This document shows, one piece after another, positions 1 through 11,506 of a stretch of DNA of 64,000 nt. A program made the position numbers and the translations under genes. The notes under the pieces were generated by a model, which saw nothing but the letters and a program-made list of their open reading frames with translations, was not told the DNA's origin and ran no database searches. Position 1 is the first letter of the stretch. Every line of letters begins with the position of its first letter. Source of the stretch: Rhynchopus sp. YZ270_cl-10 (lineage: Eukaryota > Euglenozoa > Diplonemea > Diplonemida > Diplonemidae); assembly GCA_964035575.1 (NCBI GenBank), contig OZ037930.1:310001-374000 (forward strand), written 5' to 3'.

Positions 1-2731
1 ACACAGCCTGCCTCCGCTTTTGCCTGCCGGTCTCTCACTTCGGCGATGGTTTTGCGTTGTTCAGTGATCATTCGGTTGCAATTCCGTATCTCCTCCCCTT
101 TTCGTTGGTTATCACGCTCCAAAAGCAATGCACGGGACTGCGTCTCCTCCAGAATTCTGGTCTGTTCTTCGAGCTTAAATTCTAATAGCCGGACCTTCTC
201 TTGATCTTCGCTAAGAGCGGGTGGTGGGATTGGGTGGTTGACGCGGTCGGGACTTCGCTGGATTTTACTGCTATTTGCGGCAGAGGTTTTGGGGATAGGG
301 AGACGGCGGGAGGTTTCAAGAAGTTCTCGGAAGCGGTGGTGCTCGAAGTTGCCTCTGGCACCACCAGGTCCACCCCCTGCAGGCCCCCCTGAGGGTGCCC
401 CCCTCCCAACCAAATCAGAAACCGCGGCGGCAAGAACGGCAGCGTTTTTATCACCCTGCGGCGGGGGGTGGTGGTGTGTTTCCCGCATCTGCATCTCCTC
501 ATCTGTCAACTGCGCGGACTTCAATAAGGCCACTGCGTTCAACCCATCAATGCTCTGCAGATTCGGCAGCTCCTCGCAGATCTCCCGTTGATAGTCAGGG
601 AACAGCTTGCACACTGGGTTCGCCGCTATCGTTAACGCCACAAGATTTGTCAATGAAACCAGCCAGCCCCATTCAGAAGGGTCCTTGATGTAGTTGCTGT
701 CCACAGAGAGACTCCGCAGTGTTGTAGTATTGACGTGACGGAGGGCCTTGAGAGAGCTGACCAGGTTGTACGACGCCTTCACTATCTTCAGAGGCGCGCG
801 TCTTGGGAGGCCTTCGAGCGATTGGAGTTTGTTATGAGAGACGTCGAGGTTCTGGAGGTTCTCAAGTCCAGCCAGGGGCTCGATGGTGGTCAGGCTGTTG
901 TGCGAGACATCGAGGGAGACAAGGGTGAGCGGAACACCGTGCAAAGAAATCAGACGGTTCCGGCAGAGGTTGATGTGTTGCACGGAGCTGTAGGATATGA
1001 AAGGAAGATGGAGAAGATGTGAGAGAAACGTGAAAAAAAAACAAGTAATTGCTATCGGAAAAAAAACGGGGTGTGATGTGGAACTCCATCCTGTAGAAAT
1101 AATCTACAACACGCCCAGCATTCTGCTCTTCTGCAGGTATGCTAACGCTCTTCGTAAGCTGCCAGACCCACTGGGACGCCAGCATCTGAAACGTTCAAGA
1201 AGGGGGGCTGTCCTCTTCGTCCAGCACCATCTGCTCGATAGCGTTGTTGGACGTCGGCTCGGCAGGCTCGGCGTGTTCCAGCTCGTTTTTGTCCACAGGC
1301 TGCCCACATTGTCGTCGTCATTGGAGCAGTGCGGAAGGAACACAGAATGCACAGACTACAACACATCGATCACACCAGGCACATCAGCACCTCCAGCAAT
1401 CGCCAGGATGCTACGGTGGTTTCGAAAATCGCGCGGAGTTTTCCACATCACACCCGTTTTTCCTTAGCAATTACTTGTCCTTGTTGTTACTGTTGTTTTC
1501 AACCACCTTCCTTCAACCCTTGTAGGGATCAGTTGTAATTTTTTTCGCGAAAACATGAAATTATACATTTCAAGAGAACAAATTAAAAAGGGTCCTTATT
1601 TGCATTTTTGGGCTCCGCCCGTGCAGTGGTGGGGTCAATCTCGAAAATTGGACAATTTTTTGACCACTTAAATTTTGAGAAATATGAGCCCGGTTGCTTA
1701 TACGTGGGGCCCATTTTCAGCTAAAATTTTCCTCAAAATCTGGTTTTGTAAAATTGACCCTTTCCCCCCCCGACATCGATTTCAATACTATACCTTACTT
1801 CACCTACGGTTACCCTTAGGGGGTGAAGGAAGGTAAGTTGAAAAAAGATCGGGTCTTTTGTTTGTGCGCTCAAAGCCGGGAAAACAAAAAGGTGAAAAAA
1901 TGTGTTAAACTGAAGTACGGTTGTTGTGGTTAATTGAGTACTCAAAGAAAACAAGCAAGCTTCTGTTTTTTTCAATCCGTTTTGTTTGCCCTGCAGCGCT
2001 GCCTCCAATCTTTTTAGAATTGACAACAAGTTGTTTTATCAAAAAAAAAAGCTCGCATTTTTCCCACTATCGTTTCCCGCTACGCTCTCACTACGTTCCC
2101 CCCCCAATCCATTCGGGGGTTCTCTTCCTTAAACTTAAAATCAAAAAGTAAACAATCCACGTTTCTTACGAAGTCATATGGAAGGGTGTGTGTAGGGCAT
2201 ACGTGAGGGGCTGCAGTCCAGCCACCTTTGTGATCTCGTTGTCGCTTGCGTGAAGATAGCGGACTTCGGAGAGGGCGGAGAGCTCCTGCAGGGTGTTTGT
2301 GTGATATATGTCAGTTGTGGGTTCCCCCTAGCCATGCGGGATATAGCTGTATATAGCTACCAGAGGTGTATGTGTTTGAAAAAGCAAATGTGGGTACTTC
2401 CGAAGAGAGCTGCACATTGTGCACATAGTGTGTGTGTGTGTGTGTTTGATAACGGGTTTAGAGTGGGTAACGCCTGAACGGAGTATGGCCCACTTGTGTG
2501 TGTGTGTGTGTGTGTGATCACTAAAATAGGGGGAAAAAATTTTTGCGAAGAGAATATGGCCCCCAATAGGTGTGTTTGATAATAGGGGCAATTCTGGCAA
2601 GAATATGGGTCCGAATAGTGGTGTGTACTCATGTTGTAAGGTCGCTTTTTTTTCTGTCATACCTCACGTGTTGTGACAATCCTGCGCATGTCCAGGTCCA
2701 CCAGGCCCCGCTCTGAGAGAAGCAACTTCAT
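1..2731 (-). CDS. LRR and coiled-coil protein, three exons, 3' end off the left edge
   Basis: Exons on the minus strand are 2731-2663, 2285-2203 and 987-1. The introns read GTATGA..CAG (377 nt) and GTATGC..CAG (1215 nt), and the phases fit: exon 2 ends on two bases of a Thr codon that exon 3 completes. The start MKLLLSERGL sits in a short first exon ending in a GAG|GTATG donor. Splicing joins a regular SDS22-like leucine-rich repeat run of about 22 residues per repeat (LASDN.IT-like, then NLCRNRLISLHGV, DVSHNSLTTIEPLAGLENL), an LRR cap (ANPVCKLFPDYQ), a Gly/Pro-rich linker and a Glu/Arg/Gln-rich coiled coil that stays open at base 1. This architecture suggests a scaffold or adaptor, as in many flagellar or centrosomal LRR proteins; the function is inferred only. 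The acceptor before exon 3 has a strong pyrimidine tract. Confidence 0.8.
2428..2515. repeat. (TG)n microsatellites inside intron 1 of the LRR gene
   Basis: Two TG runs (about 2428-2446 and 2494-2515) flank a short conserved stretch, roughly 2457-2495, which recurs at about 47326-47364 beside another TG-rich stretch. Both copies contain GAGTGGGTAA and AGTAT.GCCCACT, followed by TGTGTTTGATAA. This is a small dispersed repeat associated with TG tracts. Confidence 0.7.
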
Positions 2732-3325
2732 CCTTCCAACCCTTCAAAGAAACAACCGCCCCACCCCCCCCCGCTCCCCCTTGCTCCAGGGTGGTCCTTT
2801 ACCCCCCGGGGGTGTGTCCACCGAGGCCGTTGAACACACCCCCTCTAGGCTTGCGTTGTGCACGCCTTGGGGCACTGTGTGCAACGTACTCCTCTGTCTG
2901 GCCAACTCGCCAAAGAAGCTGTCGTGTGTTGTGTTCTGCTGCGTGCCCGTAGGATGCTATTATTTGGGTGGGGTGGGGTGGGGTGGGGTAGTGGTGTCCC
3001 AATTCCCTGTTTTGTGGTGTGGTTTTGGGGGATTTTGAAATGCCGATGTGCCACTGTGGCACAGAGAGACGCAAGACACAGCATGCCGATGGCGCCCACA
3101 AGCAGTGAAGTTATTAATGCAAGCACCTCCGACTGACCCACGATGCCAGCCATCCGGAGGAAAGCACAAGCAACAACAAAAAGAGGAAAAGGGTGGAGAA
3201 GAGTACTGTGCCTCTTTCAAATGGATTTATTGGGTGTGTTATACTGGGACAATGTGGTCACAGCCCTTGTCAACTGCAAGACGCAGTTTTGAGTCAGGAT
3301 ATTGTGTACTGTGGTGCGGAAGCAC
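2732..3325. other. Intergenic spacer between cyclase and LRR gene
   Basis: No gene is supported here. The stretch holds a C-rich tract, a short GGGGT run (about 2967-2990) and a copy of an intergenic module. That module (3018-3085, GATTTTGAAATGCC followed by GACACAGCATGCCG) recurs upstream of the cyclase at about 5568-5636. A dispersed GCACCTCCGACTGACCCACG repeat lies at 3104-3150. Bases 3175-3220 resemble the 5' flank of the two ubiquitin-like/LRR genes, which suggests that an LRR copy once stood here in an ancestral tandem array. Confidence 0.55.
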
Positions 3326-5419
3326 TCAGAACACACTACCTCTGATAGTACAATTCACAAGGTTGTAAACACCTGGACACATTGTGCGCTCCGATAGAAC
3401 GTGCTCCAGTGCAGTCGGCAGTGTTGTGCCCTCGGGAGGCTCAAACAGACACACCACACCCTCGCGCACAGCCTCTTCGCACAGCGTCCAGCTACGGCGC
3501 ACAGTTGACCCCATCACCGTCACAAAACGCTGCTTGCGCGCCCCCACATCACCATGCTGCACAGACCCGCTTGCAAGCCCTACCCCTGCACCTGAGGTCG
3601 CACCACTCATGCGCTGTGCAAAGTGGATCGCGTTCTCCATGTGTGCAGGGGCAGAGCGGGTCACGTTCCACGACACGCAGACACGGCTGCCAAGCAGCGT
3701 CACCAGGCTGCCGCCACTCTGGTCCAGTGCAACAGTCAGTGTCGACAGCCCGCTGCTCATGGACTGCAGTGCGGAGAAGTGCTCCTCGTCGCCCACTGCA
3801 AGATCTGCAACGCCGACTGTGCCAAGTATGTGGCGTGTGGCCACAGATGAAACAGACCCGTTCGTGCTGAAGCGGGCTGTGTCCACGGACACAGAATCAC
3901 TCACAGCAATAAGGCTTTTCCGATTGTCTGCTTCGCAAAGGGGCTGCTGTCTGCGGCCCACAAGCGACACAGGCCACACAGGACACACAAACGTCGCACC
4001 GCTCACGCCCTTCAGATAAAGTGCTTCCAACTGACCCACAACAGCATCGAACGCACCACAGTCAGATGTCCACAGGTCAGAGAGCACAGCAACAGCTCCA
4101 GGCTTGCATGTGCTCTCAAGGCGCGACGCAACGTTGACAGTGTGTCCGAAGTAGTCTGTCCGTCCAGTGAGCGTGTTATGTTCGACAGTCACAGGGCCGG
4201 TGTTCACACCAATGCGTACAGTGAGGCCACCCCACAGAGAATCTTGTGGTGTGCAGATGGGTGCATCCTCAAGCAGCGACGCAGGCCAGTCTGCCTCGAG
4301 CAACTTCTCCTGCACCTGCAAAGCAAACCTCATCCCGTCCGCTGTTGTCTCAAAGGCAATCATGAAGGCATCGCCGATGGTTTTCACTTCGTACCCACCA
4401 AACACCTGCATCACCTCACGCATCACACGGTTGTGTATCTTCAGACCACCACGCATCCCATCAGGTGTACACTCCCAGATCGACGTCGACGCACGGATGT
4501 CTGTGAACACAATCGTTGCTGTCCCACTCTCAAGCCCAGGTGGTGCCACAGATGTGTGCTGCACACCGTCCTCCTCATCCTCCTCAAACAGCGCAGCAGG
4601 GAGGTAGGGACGGTACTTCCGCAGGTTCTGCTCCAACGTCTGCAGCGTTGCGTGCATCTCCTCTGGGAGCAGCGTCTCTTGCGCCTCCAGCATGCGTGTC
4701 ACGCCTTCCACGTCGTACCCAGCCAGGAGCGAGGCGATGTCCTGCACGGTGTTGATCGTATGCTGCATGGCTGCCTGCTCCTTCAGAACGTCACGTGCAA
4801 ACCCTCTCGTTGCGAGGAAGTCTACTACAAAGACACCAAGGCCAATGGACAGCGAATACGGAGGGAAGTCGACTGCACACGGCAACGTGTCGCAGGCTGT
4901 CAGCAGGGTCAGACGCCGTCTCCGCTCCTCCTGCAGCTGCGTGCCAGGTATGTCGAGCAGACCAAACCTGAAGCTTTCCTCCAATGCCAGCACAATCAGC
5001 CACAGGATGCTCACACACGCCAACCCCACACTGTAACGTGCAGGCACTTGCATCACGAGCAGCAGGTCCACCGCGAGCACGAGCACTGGCCACGACGTTT
5101 CCTTTACCGTCCTTACATCCAGATCCCACAGCAATGCCCCGCAGACCATTGTGTACACCATTGCGACAGCACCGGTAGTGGTGAGCCGTTTCTTGCAGAG
5201 TATTGAGATGACTACCGAGAAGAGTGGCAACGCCACCAGAAGGTAAGCGACCACACCCAAGCGCACAGAACCACTGACACGCCACTGCGGGGTAGACATG
5301 AAACGCACTAACGAGAAGACTGAACCTATAGAGCAGCACGCAAGCAGGATCTTGCGCTTTTTCTGTTCCTTTATTCCCACAGTCCCGTCCAAGGACAACG
5401 CATCTTGCAAATACCCCAT
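3326..5419 (-). CDS. Membrane class III adenylyl/guanylyl cyclase
   Basis: The product is 697 aa and single-exon. Residues about 23-205 hold roughly six hydrophobic segments. A linker follows with YRPYLPAALFEE near 269-280, a phrase commonly placed just before class III catalytic domains. The catalytic domain spans about 300-450: metal-binding FTDI (Asp307), KTIGDAFM (Asp350) and the late motif DYFGHTVNVASR (422-433), which holds the nucleotide-binding Asn and the Arg. It should make cAMP or cGMP from ATP or GTP; base choice cannot be settled by eye. Residues about 550-690 look like a second, degenerate cyclase-homology region (FVTVMGSTVRRS) without the metal Asp pair, so it may be regulatory. 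A truncated copy lies at 14637-15205. The start MGYLQDALSL is conserved in that copy. Confidence 0.9.
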   Translation of the reverse strand: MGYLQDALSLDGTVGIKEQKKRKILLACCSIGSVFSLVRFMSTPQWRVSGSVRLGVVAYLLVALPLFSVVISILCKKRLTTTGAVAMVYTMVCGALLWDLDVRTVKETSWPVLVLAVDLLLVMQVPARYSVGLACVSILWLIVLALEESFRFGLLDIPGTQLQEERRRRLTLLTACDTLPCAVDFPPYSLSIGLGVFVVDFLATRGFARDVLKEQAAMQHTINTVQDIASLLAGYDVEGVTRMLEAQETLLPEEMHATLQTLEQNLRKYRPYLPAALFEEDEEDGVQHTSVAPPGLESGTATIVFTDIRASTSIWECTPDGMRGGLKIHNRVMREVMQVFGGYEVKTIGDAFMIAFETTADGMRFALQVQEKLLEADWPASLLEDAPICTPQDSLWGGLTVRIGVNTGPVTVEHNTLTGRTDYFGHTVNVASRLESTCKPGAVAVLSDLWTSDCGAFDAVVGQLEALYLKGVSGATFVCPVWPVSLVGRRQQPLCEADNRKSLIAVSDSVSVDTARFSTNGSVSSVATRHILGTVGVADLAVGDEEHFSALQSMSSGLSTLTVALDQSGGSLVTLLGSRVCVSWNVTRSAPAHMENAIHFAQRMSGATSGAGVGLASGSVQHGDVGARKQRFVTVMGSTVRRSWTLCEEAVREGVVCLFEPPEGTTLPTALEHVLSERTMCPGVYNLVNCTIRGSVF

Positions 5420-5936
5420 TTGTTCGTGGTTTTTGTGTACTCTTTCTGTATGTTTTGGTATTCCAATTTACTAAATTCTATGGCAGAAGGGGGAAAATAT
5501 CCTTTTTTTCTTTTGGGTAAATGGCCGCTTTTTTGCAGCAGTTTTTTGTTAGAAAAGCAAAAAGATCGTTGGGGGATTTTGAAATGCCAATGTGCCACCA
5601 CTGAGACGTGAGACACAGCATGCCGCTGGCGCCGCACAGGGCACGTCCTGTCACCTCTCCTCTTCATCTTCTACCTCGGCACGCACGGCCTTGTTGCAGA
5701 ACACTCTACCCACGTCTGTGCACCCTGCTTTTTTGCGGATGACGTCGCTGTCCACTTGAAGAATCGAACACCCTACACCGTGAGGCACAACTGATGTGAT
5801 GGAGACTAAGTGTGAGTAGCAAAGAGGGAGAGGTGTTGTTCCTTTCGTGACACATAACGTACTGTCCTCTTTTTTCCTTCTTCCCCGATACAAACGACGG
5901 CTACCCTGAAACCTTGCCGTTGCCTCAGAGACACTT
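5420..5936. other. Upstream region of the cyclase gene
   Basis: This is intergenic. Bases about 5455-5570 match 15230-15249 plus 15907-16020 upstream of the truncated cyclase copy, where a 657-bp transposon interrupts the match. Bases 5568-5636 repeat the module found at 3018-3085. No promoter motif is recognisable. Confidence 0.6.
5651..5790 (-). CDS. Possible orphan terminal exon
   Basis: An acceptor-like CATCACATCAG precedes an open stretch of 45 codons (VPHGVGCSILQVDSD near its start) ending in an acidic tail (EVEDEEER) and a stop. Codon use looks plausible. I cannot connect it to a donor: the adjacent LRR gene ends in another phase. It may be the remnant of a duplicated gene's last exon, or chance. 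Confidence 0.25.
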
Positions 5937-6731
5937 CTATCTGCCCTCAACTCTCAATGCTGGAAAGTCGTATGTTTCTAAAGAAGTGCAACCTTCAAGA
6001 AACCTGTTCCCTACTTGTGTCACACCACTCAATCCTGAACAATCGATTGAGGTTAACTCTGAGCACTCTGATAAGAAGTCGCCTCCAAGGCTTGTAACGA
6101 TGATCAATCCTGCAAAGTCGATTGAGGTTAACGACGTGCAACCTTTTAAGAAGCTGTCCCCAACCCTTGTGACGCTACTCAATCCTGCAAAGTTGAATGG
6201 CTCAAAAGTGTGTAATGACCTGCAATGGTACAGGAAGTGCGTACCTATGTTCGTGACGTTGTGCAACCCAGACAAGTTAATTGATTCCAATGAAGACACA
6301 GATTCGAAGCCGTCATTAATCGCAGTAATAGCCAACGGGGTACTCAGATCAAGGATACGTAAATTGGTCCATTCGAGGAACCTGGACGGAATCACAGTCA
6401 CAACTTCTGCCTGCAGAAACAACTGCGCTACCTTGGGTTTTTTCACACGCGCAAGCCTCTCTGGTGTGAGGTCTGTCTCACCCAATGCACGAAGAGCTGC
6501 AATGGCTTCTTGCTTACAATTTCTCTACGCCAACACGACTGTGTCGCCAGCACTCAGCGCTGTGATGTTGAAGTCCTCTCCTTCGCCGTTCCCTCCGAAG
6601 TCCATGTCAAAGGTGTCTTCAGCAAACCCCACTGCAGTTGCCACCTTCCGCCGCAGGTCCTTCGCTGTGTCATCCACATCCACATCGACGACGTACATAT
6701 TACCATCAAATCCCTCGATGTTGAGTTCCAT
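5937..6731 (-). pseudogene. Ubiquitin-like plus BspA-type LRR gene, copy 1, with one in-frame TAG
   Basis: This is a paralogue of the gene at 13571-14383. The start chosen is MELNIEGFDG, which follows an acceptor-like CCCACAACAG; an upstream in-frame ATG exists 60 nt earlier. Residues 1-68 form a ubiquitin-like fold (DVDVDDTAKDLRRKVATA). At 6525-6527 a TAG interrupts the frame, and after 13 more codons the frame continues into six or so BspA-type repeats of about 23 residues (SLTSIDFAGLIIVTSLG). There is no frameshift, and the two copies differ by 3 nt around the stop. It is therefore either a young pseudogene, a read-through gene, or two separate products. LRRs of this class usually mediate binding; the partner is unknown. 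Confidence 0.7.
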
Positions 6732-6791
6732 TTGTGTTTTGTGTGTTTTCTGTTGTGGGAGTGGTGGAAGACACAGCCATTGATAATCCAT

Positions 6792-7092
6792 TCTTCTTTG
6801 CGTATGGGCAAAGAGCCTTCGGTAACAGACTCGGCAGGTGATGTCGGTTCGTGGTACGCCAACAAAAAGAGGAAAAGGGTGAAGAGTATTGTGCCTCTTT
6901 CCATATGAGGGTCAACAGGTCGAGAGACTACCCTGCGTACAACAACAGAAGGATCAATCAGAAATCAGCCCAAACGGCTAGAACCACCAAGGGCAATGGG
7001 CTCCAGTGCTAATCCGGGGCCGGGGACAGGAACCCGGAGTCCCCCGATTAACAGGTACCCTTGGAGGGGGTTTTTAATAAATAAACATACTG
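6792..7092. other. Upstream flank of LRR copy 1, no gene seen
   Basis: Bases up to about 6930 match the flank of LRR copy 2 (14444-14572) and then diverge. The rest is GC-rich unique sequence without an ORF I can support. The string CAGGTACCCTTGGAGGGGG at about 7050 recurs near 13134. Confidence 0.5.
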
Positions 7093-7985
7093 TGGGTGTT
7101 ATAACGTTATGGAGGTACCCTAAATTGGTCAAAAATGGTAAAAATGGTAAAAATGGTAGGAATTTTGGGGGCTTTTTTAGGGGAAAAAAAGGGTGAGGGG
7201 AGTTGGGTCCAGTCATAGGGGGTATAGCATATTTTTTGGAAAATTCTTCAAAAAATCAAGGATTTTTGCTGGGCACAATGAAAATTTTCAGAAAAATCCC
7301 AATTTTCGGCCAAATTTGGACAAGGCGCTGGCCCATACAAAGTGCACTGGTGGTACAGAAAATGGCTGGGGAATAAACTCTAGATGCTCAAAACAGCCCA
7401 ATTCATGCTTTTTTTGACTTTTTGGTCTCAGAAGGGTGCCTAGGGTGTAGTGAGCAGGCCTCAAAAACACTTGTGAAAAAAAAAAAATTTTTTTTTTTTT
7501 TTGAGATTTTTCGATTTTTTGACAAGGCGCTGGCCCATACAAAGTGCACTGGTGGTACAGAAAATGGCTGGGGAATAAACTCTAGATGCTCAAAACAGCC
7601 CAATTCATGCTTTTTTTGACTTTTTGGTCTCAGAAGGGTACCTAGGGTGTAGTGAGCAGGCCTCAAAAACACTTGTGAAAAAAAAAAAAAATTTTTTTTT
7701 TTTGAGATTTTTGAAAAATCGGCCGATTTTGCGACCAAATTTGGCTGGGGAATTTCGGCGACCAAAGGGTCCCCCCTTTGGAAAAAAAACGAAATCGACC
7801 AAAAAAGGTACCCTAACATTTCGGTTTTTTTCGGTTTTCATTTCGTTTTTTTCGGTTTTTCTGGTACAAGGGGAAATTTCCCTTTGCGAAAAAAAAAAAA
7901 AAACGAAATGGACCGAATTACACCGAATTGGACCGAACAGTTAGGGTACCTCCTATCTATAACGTTAATAACGTTATTAAAAGTG
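7093..7985. mobile_element. Inverted-repeat bounded segment, MITE-like
   Basis: The left end carries TATAACGTTATGGAGGTACC followed by CTAA (about 7097-7122). The right end carries the inverse, TTAGGGTACCTCC followed by CTATAACGTTAATAACG (about 7938-7972). Between them lie low-complexity A/T sequence and a 202-nt tandem duplication. No coding capacity is visible, so a non-autonomous DNA element is the likeliest reading. Confidence 0.4.
7319..7715. repeat. Two tandem copies of a 202-nt unit
   Basis: The unit starts at GACAAGGCGCTGGCCCATAC (7319 and 7521) and ends in an A-run/T-run hairpin (A-rich then T-rich, about 7477-7502 and 7679-7702). The two copies differ at very few positions besides the homopolymer lengths, which suggests a recent duplication. 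Confidence 0.75.
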
Positions 7986-8164
7986 TTATTTTTGTTATTT
8001 TTTTTCCTATCTACTTCTAAGGGCCAGGAGTGGTTCGGAACGTGCCCAAAACCCCCCAAAAAATTTTTTTGGGGGGGTTACAACCAAAAAAATGCCCCAA
8101 AAACATGTTTTTTTCATATTTTAAAAAAAATCCAACAAAAAAAGTCTCTTCGTCCTGGGCTGGA

Positions 8165-9090
8165 CGTTAAATTGCATCCGGGGGCCCTTTTGTGGCACTC
8201 CTCCTGAAACTCTATGAAGGTCTGACCTGAGGGTAAAAGGTGCTGGGTATGCTACCCTGGGTGCTGAAGGCAGGCACACAACATGTGTGGAGGGACCTGC
8301 AGAGCCCTAGCCAGTGAAGCCAAGGAGGCCCCCCTAGGAAACTAGGGAACGGATTGGAAGAGACCTCGCCGGTAGCCGGGAACCCTCCCTGGGCTAGTAC
8401 AATGATGAAACTTCAATCTTAAGTCCACACCCATGTGGCGGCCGCTTTGGCATGCGTCTGTAAGGACAGCCTTGACTGATACTTTCTGTATTAGCACACG
8501 ATTGCCTCCCTGAAGGCTACGTAGCTACCTGAGTACAAAAAGTGTTATTGGAGTGTTATTTGAGTGTTATTTTCAACATTTTTTTTCACAAAAATGCCAA
8601 AAATGCCAGATTTTGCCAACAAAAATACCAAAAATGGCCGAAAGTTACATATTTTTACCTCCTACACACCAAAAATCCACCAAAAATGTGTCCCGAGAAA
8701 AAATGAGTCCCAAAAATAGCCACTCTCAAAAAAGTTCCTATTTAAAAATTCTTCCAAAACATAACTTACAATTAGTAGTTTTCATTGACGCACAATTATT
8801 GACGAGCACAAAATCCTGTTACAGGCGTGCAATGTGTAACCGCTAAAGACGCCTCCCTAAAGCGATGGTGGTAGGTGAAGGGGAGGGAGGAGGTGAAAAG
8901 TGCAAGGGGGGTCTGGAGGACCCCGGGAGAGCTTGGTCGACGTACCCGCGTAATGCAGGATACATAAAGACGCGTTCCTCCGTCCCAGATGGGTCATCGC
9001 TTGCACTTCTTCATTGAACCAACGACCTCCGTTGTTTTGGTCATACCCCGGCTCGCTGATTTTGAGACCAAATATTTTCCCCAGCAATTT
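8165..9090. mobile_element. Possible LINE-like remnant
   Basis: Bases 8165-8540 form a GC-rich, structured-looking block unlike its A/T-rich neighbours. On the minus strand 9087-8857 encodes a short peptide with RWFNEEVQAMTHLGRRNASL, loosely like the WWN.EC linker between endonuclease and reverse transcriptase of non-LTR retrotransposons. The two halves are on opposite strands and no catalytic motif remains, so this is only a suggestion. Confidence 0.2.
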
Positions 9091-10305
9091 TTACCCACAA
9101 AAAATTAGGAATTTTTTATTTTTGCTGCCTGATATGTTGTGCAGGTCTGGAGTGGAAGCGTGTAATTACAAATACTTAATTACACAGTTTCCACTCATTT
9201 TCCACAGAAAAATCCCATACCTAGACCCATCACAAGAGCTTGCCAAGAGCTTGTAATAATCTACAAAACTCTAATAATACTCTAATAAATCACTCATAAT
9301 TGATTTTAGTTTTGTTTTACACCACCCCCATAGACCACCCTAATTATTATGAAACTCTTAGTCAGTCACTGCTATAGCCATTTAACCCAGGGAGCATAGC
9401 TAGTGCAAGAAATTCGACTTTGGAAACCTTCTGGAAAGTCTGTCCTCTGCTCGCGGAGGACTAGGCACAACAAAATATTGCGTTCCCCCAGAAACCAGTT
9501 TTTGTCACAGTAATTTTTGCCCAGGGCATGCTCTTGAAGCATGGCGGCTTGGTGTGAGAAGGGCAGTGTATTGTTTTGTTCTAGATTTCAACGGTTGTTA
9601 GAACGAGTCAAGTGGATGCTTATCTAAACACTGACTTTAGTGCAGACCCGAGAGATCACACATGACTTTGAGGAAAGAACAAAGCAATGCATCTGTACCC
9701 GCACGCCAGGTTGTAGTTACTTCAGAATTTTCTTAAGTTTGCATGAAAGAGCAGGGGGCGAAACCTTTGTATACGTTTACGACGAAGGTAGTAGCCTAAT
9801 GACAACCATGTGGTGGCTGTAATTCACATCCCTTAGAATTACCAGAATTCAGCCTTTGTTGAAGTAACGTGCATACTTGTATGTGCGTGGCACGCTTCTC
9901 CACCCTTAAATGGGTGCACCGCTCGGTGAGCAGTGGTAACCCTTCTCGACTAGTGCAAACTTAAGAATTTTCTGCTGTAACTTACCAAAATCGATTTTCT
10001 TTCACCCCAAACACCCGCAACACCCCACCTGCTACTTCGGTAGCCTGTGTTGTTGGGAGTTGGTTCTCATGTTGATCCCCAGTGTCTTGCACTGCTTCTT
10101 CTGAGCCCAACGCTGTTTGGCCTGTCGACGTAATAAATACGAAGACAGGGGGGCGGTGCCAACAATTTTCCAATGATGTAACGTTTATCTGATTGATTTA
10201 TCGGTTGATATACCTTGACAATGCTTGTGTGCTACTTCATCGTGCACACCCAAGCAAGGTATATTGAACGGTACTTTCAAGCGATACTTCGTTATGTCAT
10301 TGGGG
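9091..10305. other. Unannotated stretch
   Basis: The sequence is mixed with no ORF I can support on either strand and no clear repeat. Codon-like periodicity is not apparent. Confidence 0.4.
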
Positions 10306-10557
10306 GTTATTTTTGTTATTGCGTTATGGTACCCAGGTGCCCAGGCACAGGCACCCAGGTCCAGGTACCCACGTACACAGGTACCCAGATACCCAGGTAC
10401 ACCGGCACTGTGTACTGTGTACCTGGGTACCTGGGTACCTGGGTACCTGGGTACCTGGGTACCTGGGTACCTGGGTACCTGGGTACCTGGGTACCTGGGT
10501 ACCTGGGTACCTGGGTGCCCGGGTGCCTGGGTACCATAACGCAATAACAAAAATAAC
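10306..10557. mobile_element. Fold-back element with GTACCTGG minisatellite core
   Basis: Arms of about 38 nt are inverted copies: left 10306-10343 (GTTATTTTTGTTATTGCGTT and onward) and right ending at 10557. The core at about 10420-10516 is roughly twelve copies of an 8-mer GTACCTGG. The core is itself partly complementary to the GGTACCCAGG series next to the left arm, so the whole element can fold into one long hairpin. Confidence 0.65.
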
Positions 10558-10690
10558 AGTTATAACGGTGTTATAACGTTATCGATAACGTTATAACACT
10601 TTTATTTTTTGTTATAACGTTATTCGATAACGTTATAACAAAAATAACGTTATAACAAAAATAACGTTATACATAACGTTATAACACCCA
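10558..10690. repeat. Cluster of TAACGTTA palindromes
   Basis: Repeated TAACGTTA and ATAACGTTAT palindromes alternate with AAAAATAACG. The end (CATAACGTTATAACACCCAC, about 10672-10691) is the inverse of GTGGGTGTTATAACGTTATG at about 7088-7107, so the interval between may have been moved or inverted as a block. Confidence 0.5.
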
Positions 10691-10896
10691 CATGGTGTTA
10701 CCGAAAGGGCCCATATTGACAGGTCCTTGACAGGTCCTTGACATGTCCCCGACAGTGGGGGGTGTCATTTTATAATTTGCTTTATAGTGGGGTTTTTTTT
10801 TGCCCGGGAAAATCACCCACTAAAGAAGGGGCAGTGCTCAAAACCGCCCGAAGTCTGGAAATGGCCATCTTCTGGGCTATGTAGGCATCATAGGTA

Positions 10897-11280
10897 GTAC
10901 CATAGTACCATAGTACCATAGTACCATAGTACCATAGTACCATAGTACCATAGTACCATAGTACCATAGTACCATAGTACCATAGTACCATAGTACCATA
11001 GTACCATAGTACCATAGTACCATAGTACCATAGTACCATAGTACCATAGTACCATAGTACCATAGTACCATAGTACCATAGTACCATAGTACCATAGTAC
11101 CATAGTACCATAGTACCATAGTACCATAGTACCATAGTACCATAGTACCATAGTACCATAGTACCATAGTACCATAGTACCATAGTACCATAGTACCATA
11201 GTACCATAGTACCATAGTACCATAGTACCATAGTACCATAGTACCATAGTACCATAGTACCATAGTACCATAGTACCATA
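10897..11280. repeat. Minisatellite, 48 perfect copies of GTACCATA
   Basis: It is 384 nt with no visible variant, read directly. Open frames across it are artefacts of an 8-nt unit. Such perfection implies recent expansion or active homogenisation. Confidence 0.95.
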
Positions 11281-11506
11281 AGATCGTTGTGCATGAAGTG
11301 TGGGACACAAAAAATACCCAGCCGTCCCTGTATCAGTTGAGGAAGGGTTTGGGAGGAATGGTCGAGGCCATCATAAGCCTACGTGGGGGCGGTACGTGGC
11401 CAATAGCTCACCTGTCACATCAGCGAGTGAGCGTTCTGCCTACAGGACAAGGAGCTGCGCGAGGGGTTCGACACAGCGCCAACGTAGGGCGTTGACCTCT
11501 TCCTTC

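Noticed and set aside
1104-1366. Short acidic minus-strand peptide (LEHAEPAEPTSNNAIEQ)
   Set aside because: It lies inside the 1.2-kb intron whose flanking exons join in phase; no acceptor or donor supports it as an extra exon.
10782-11310. Long open frames (YGTMVLW repeats) on the minus strand
   Set aside because: They are produced by the stop-free 8-nt GTACCATA array; all three frames are open.
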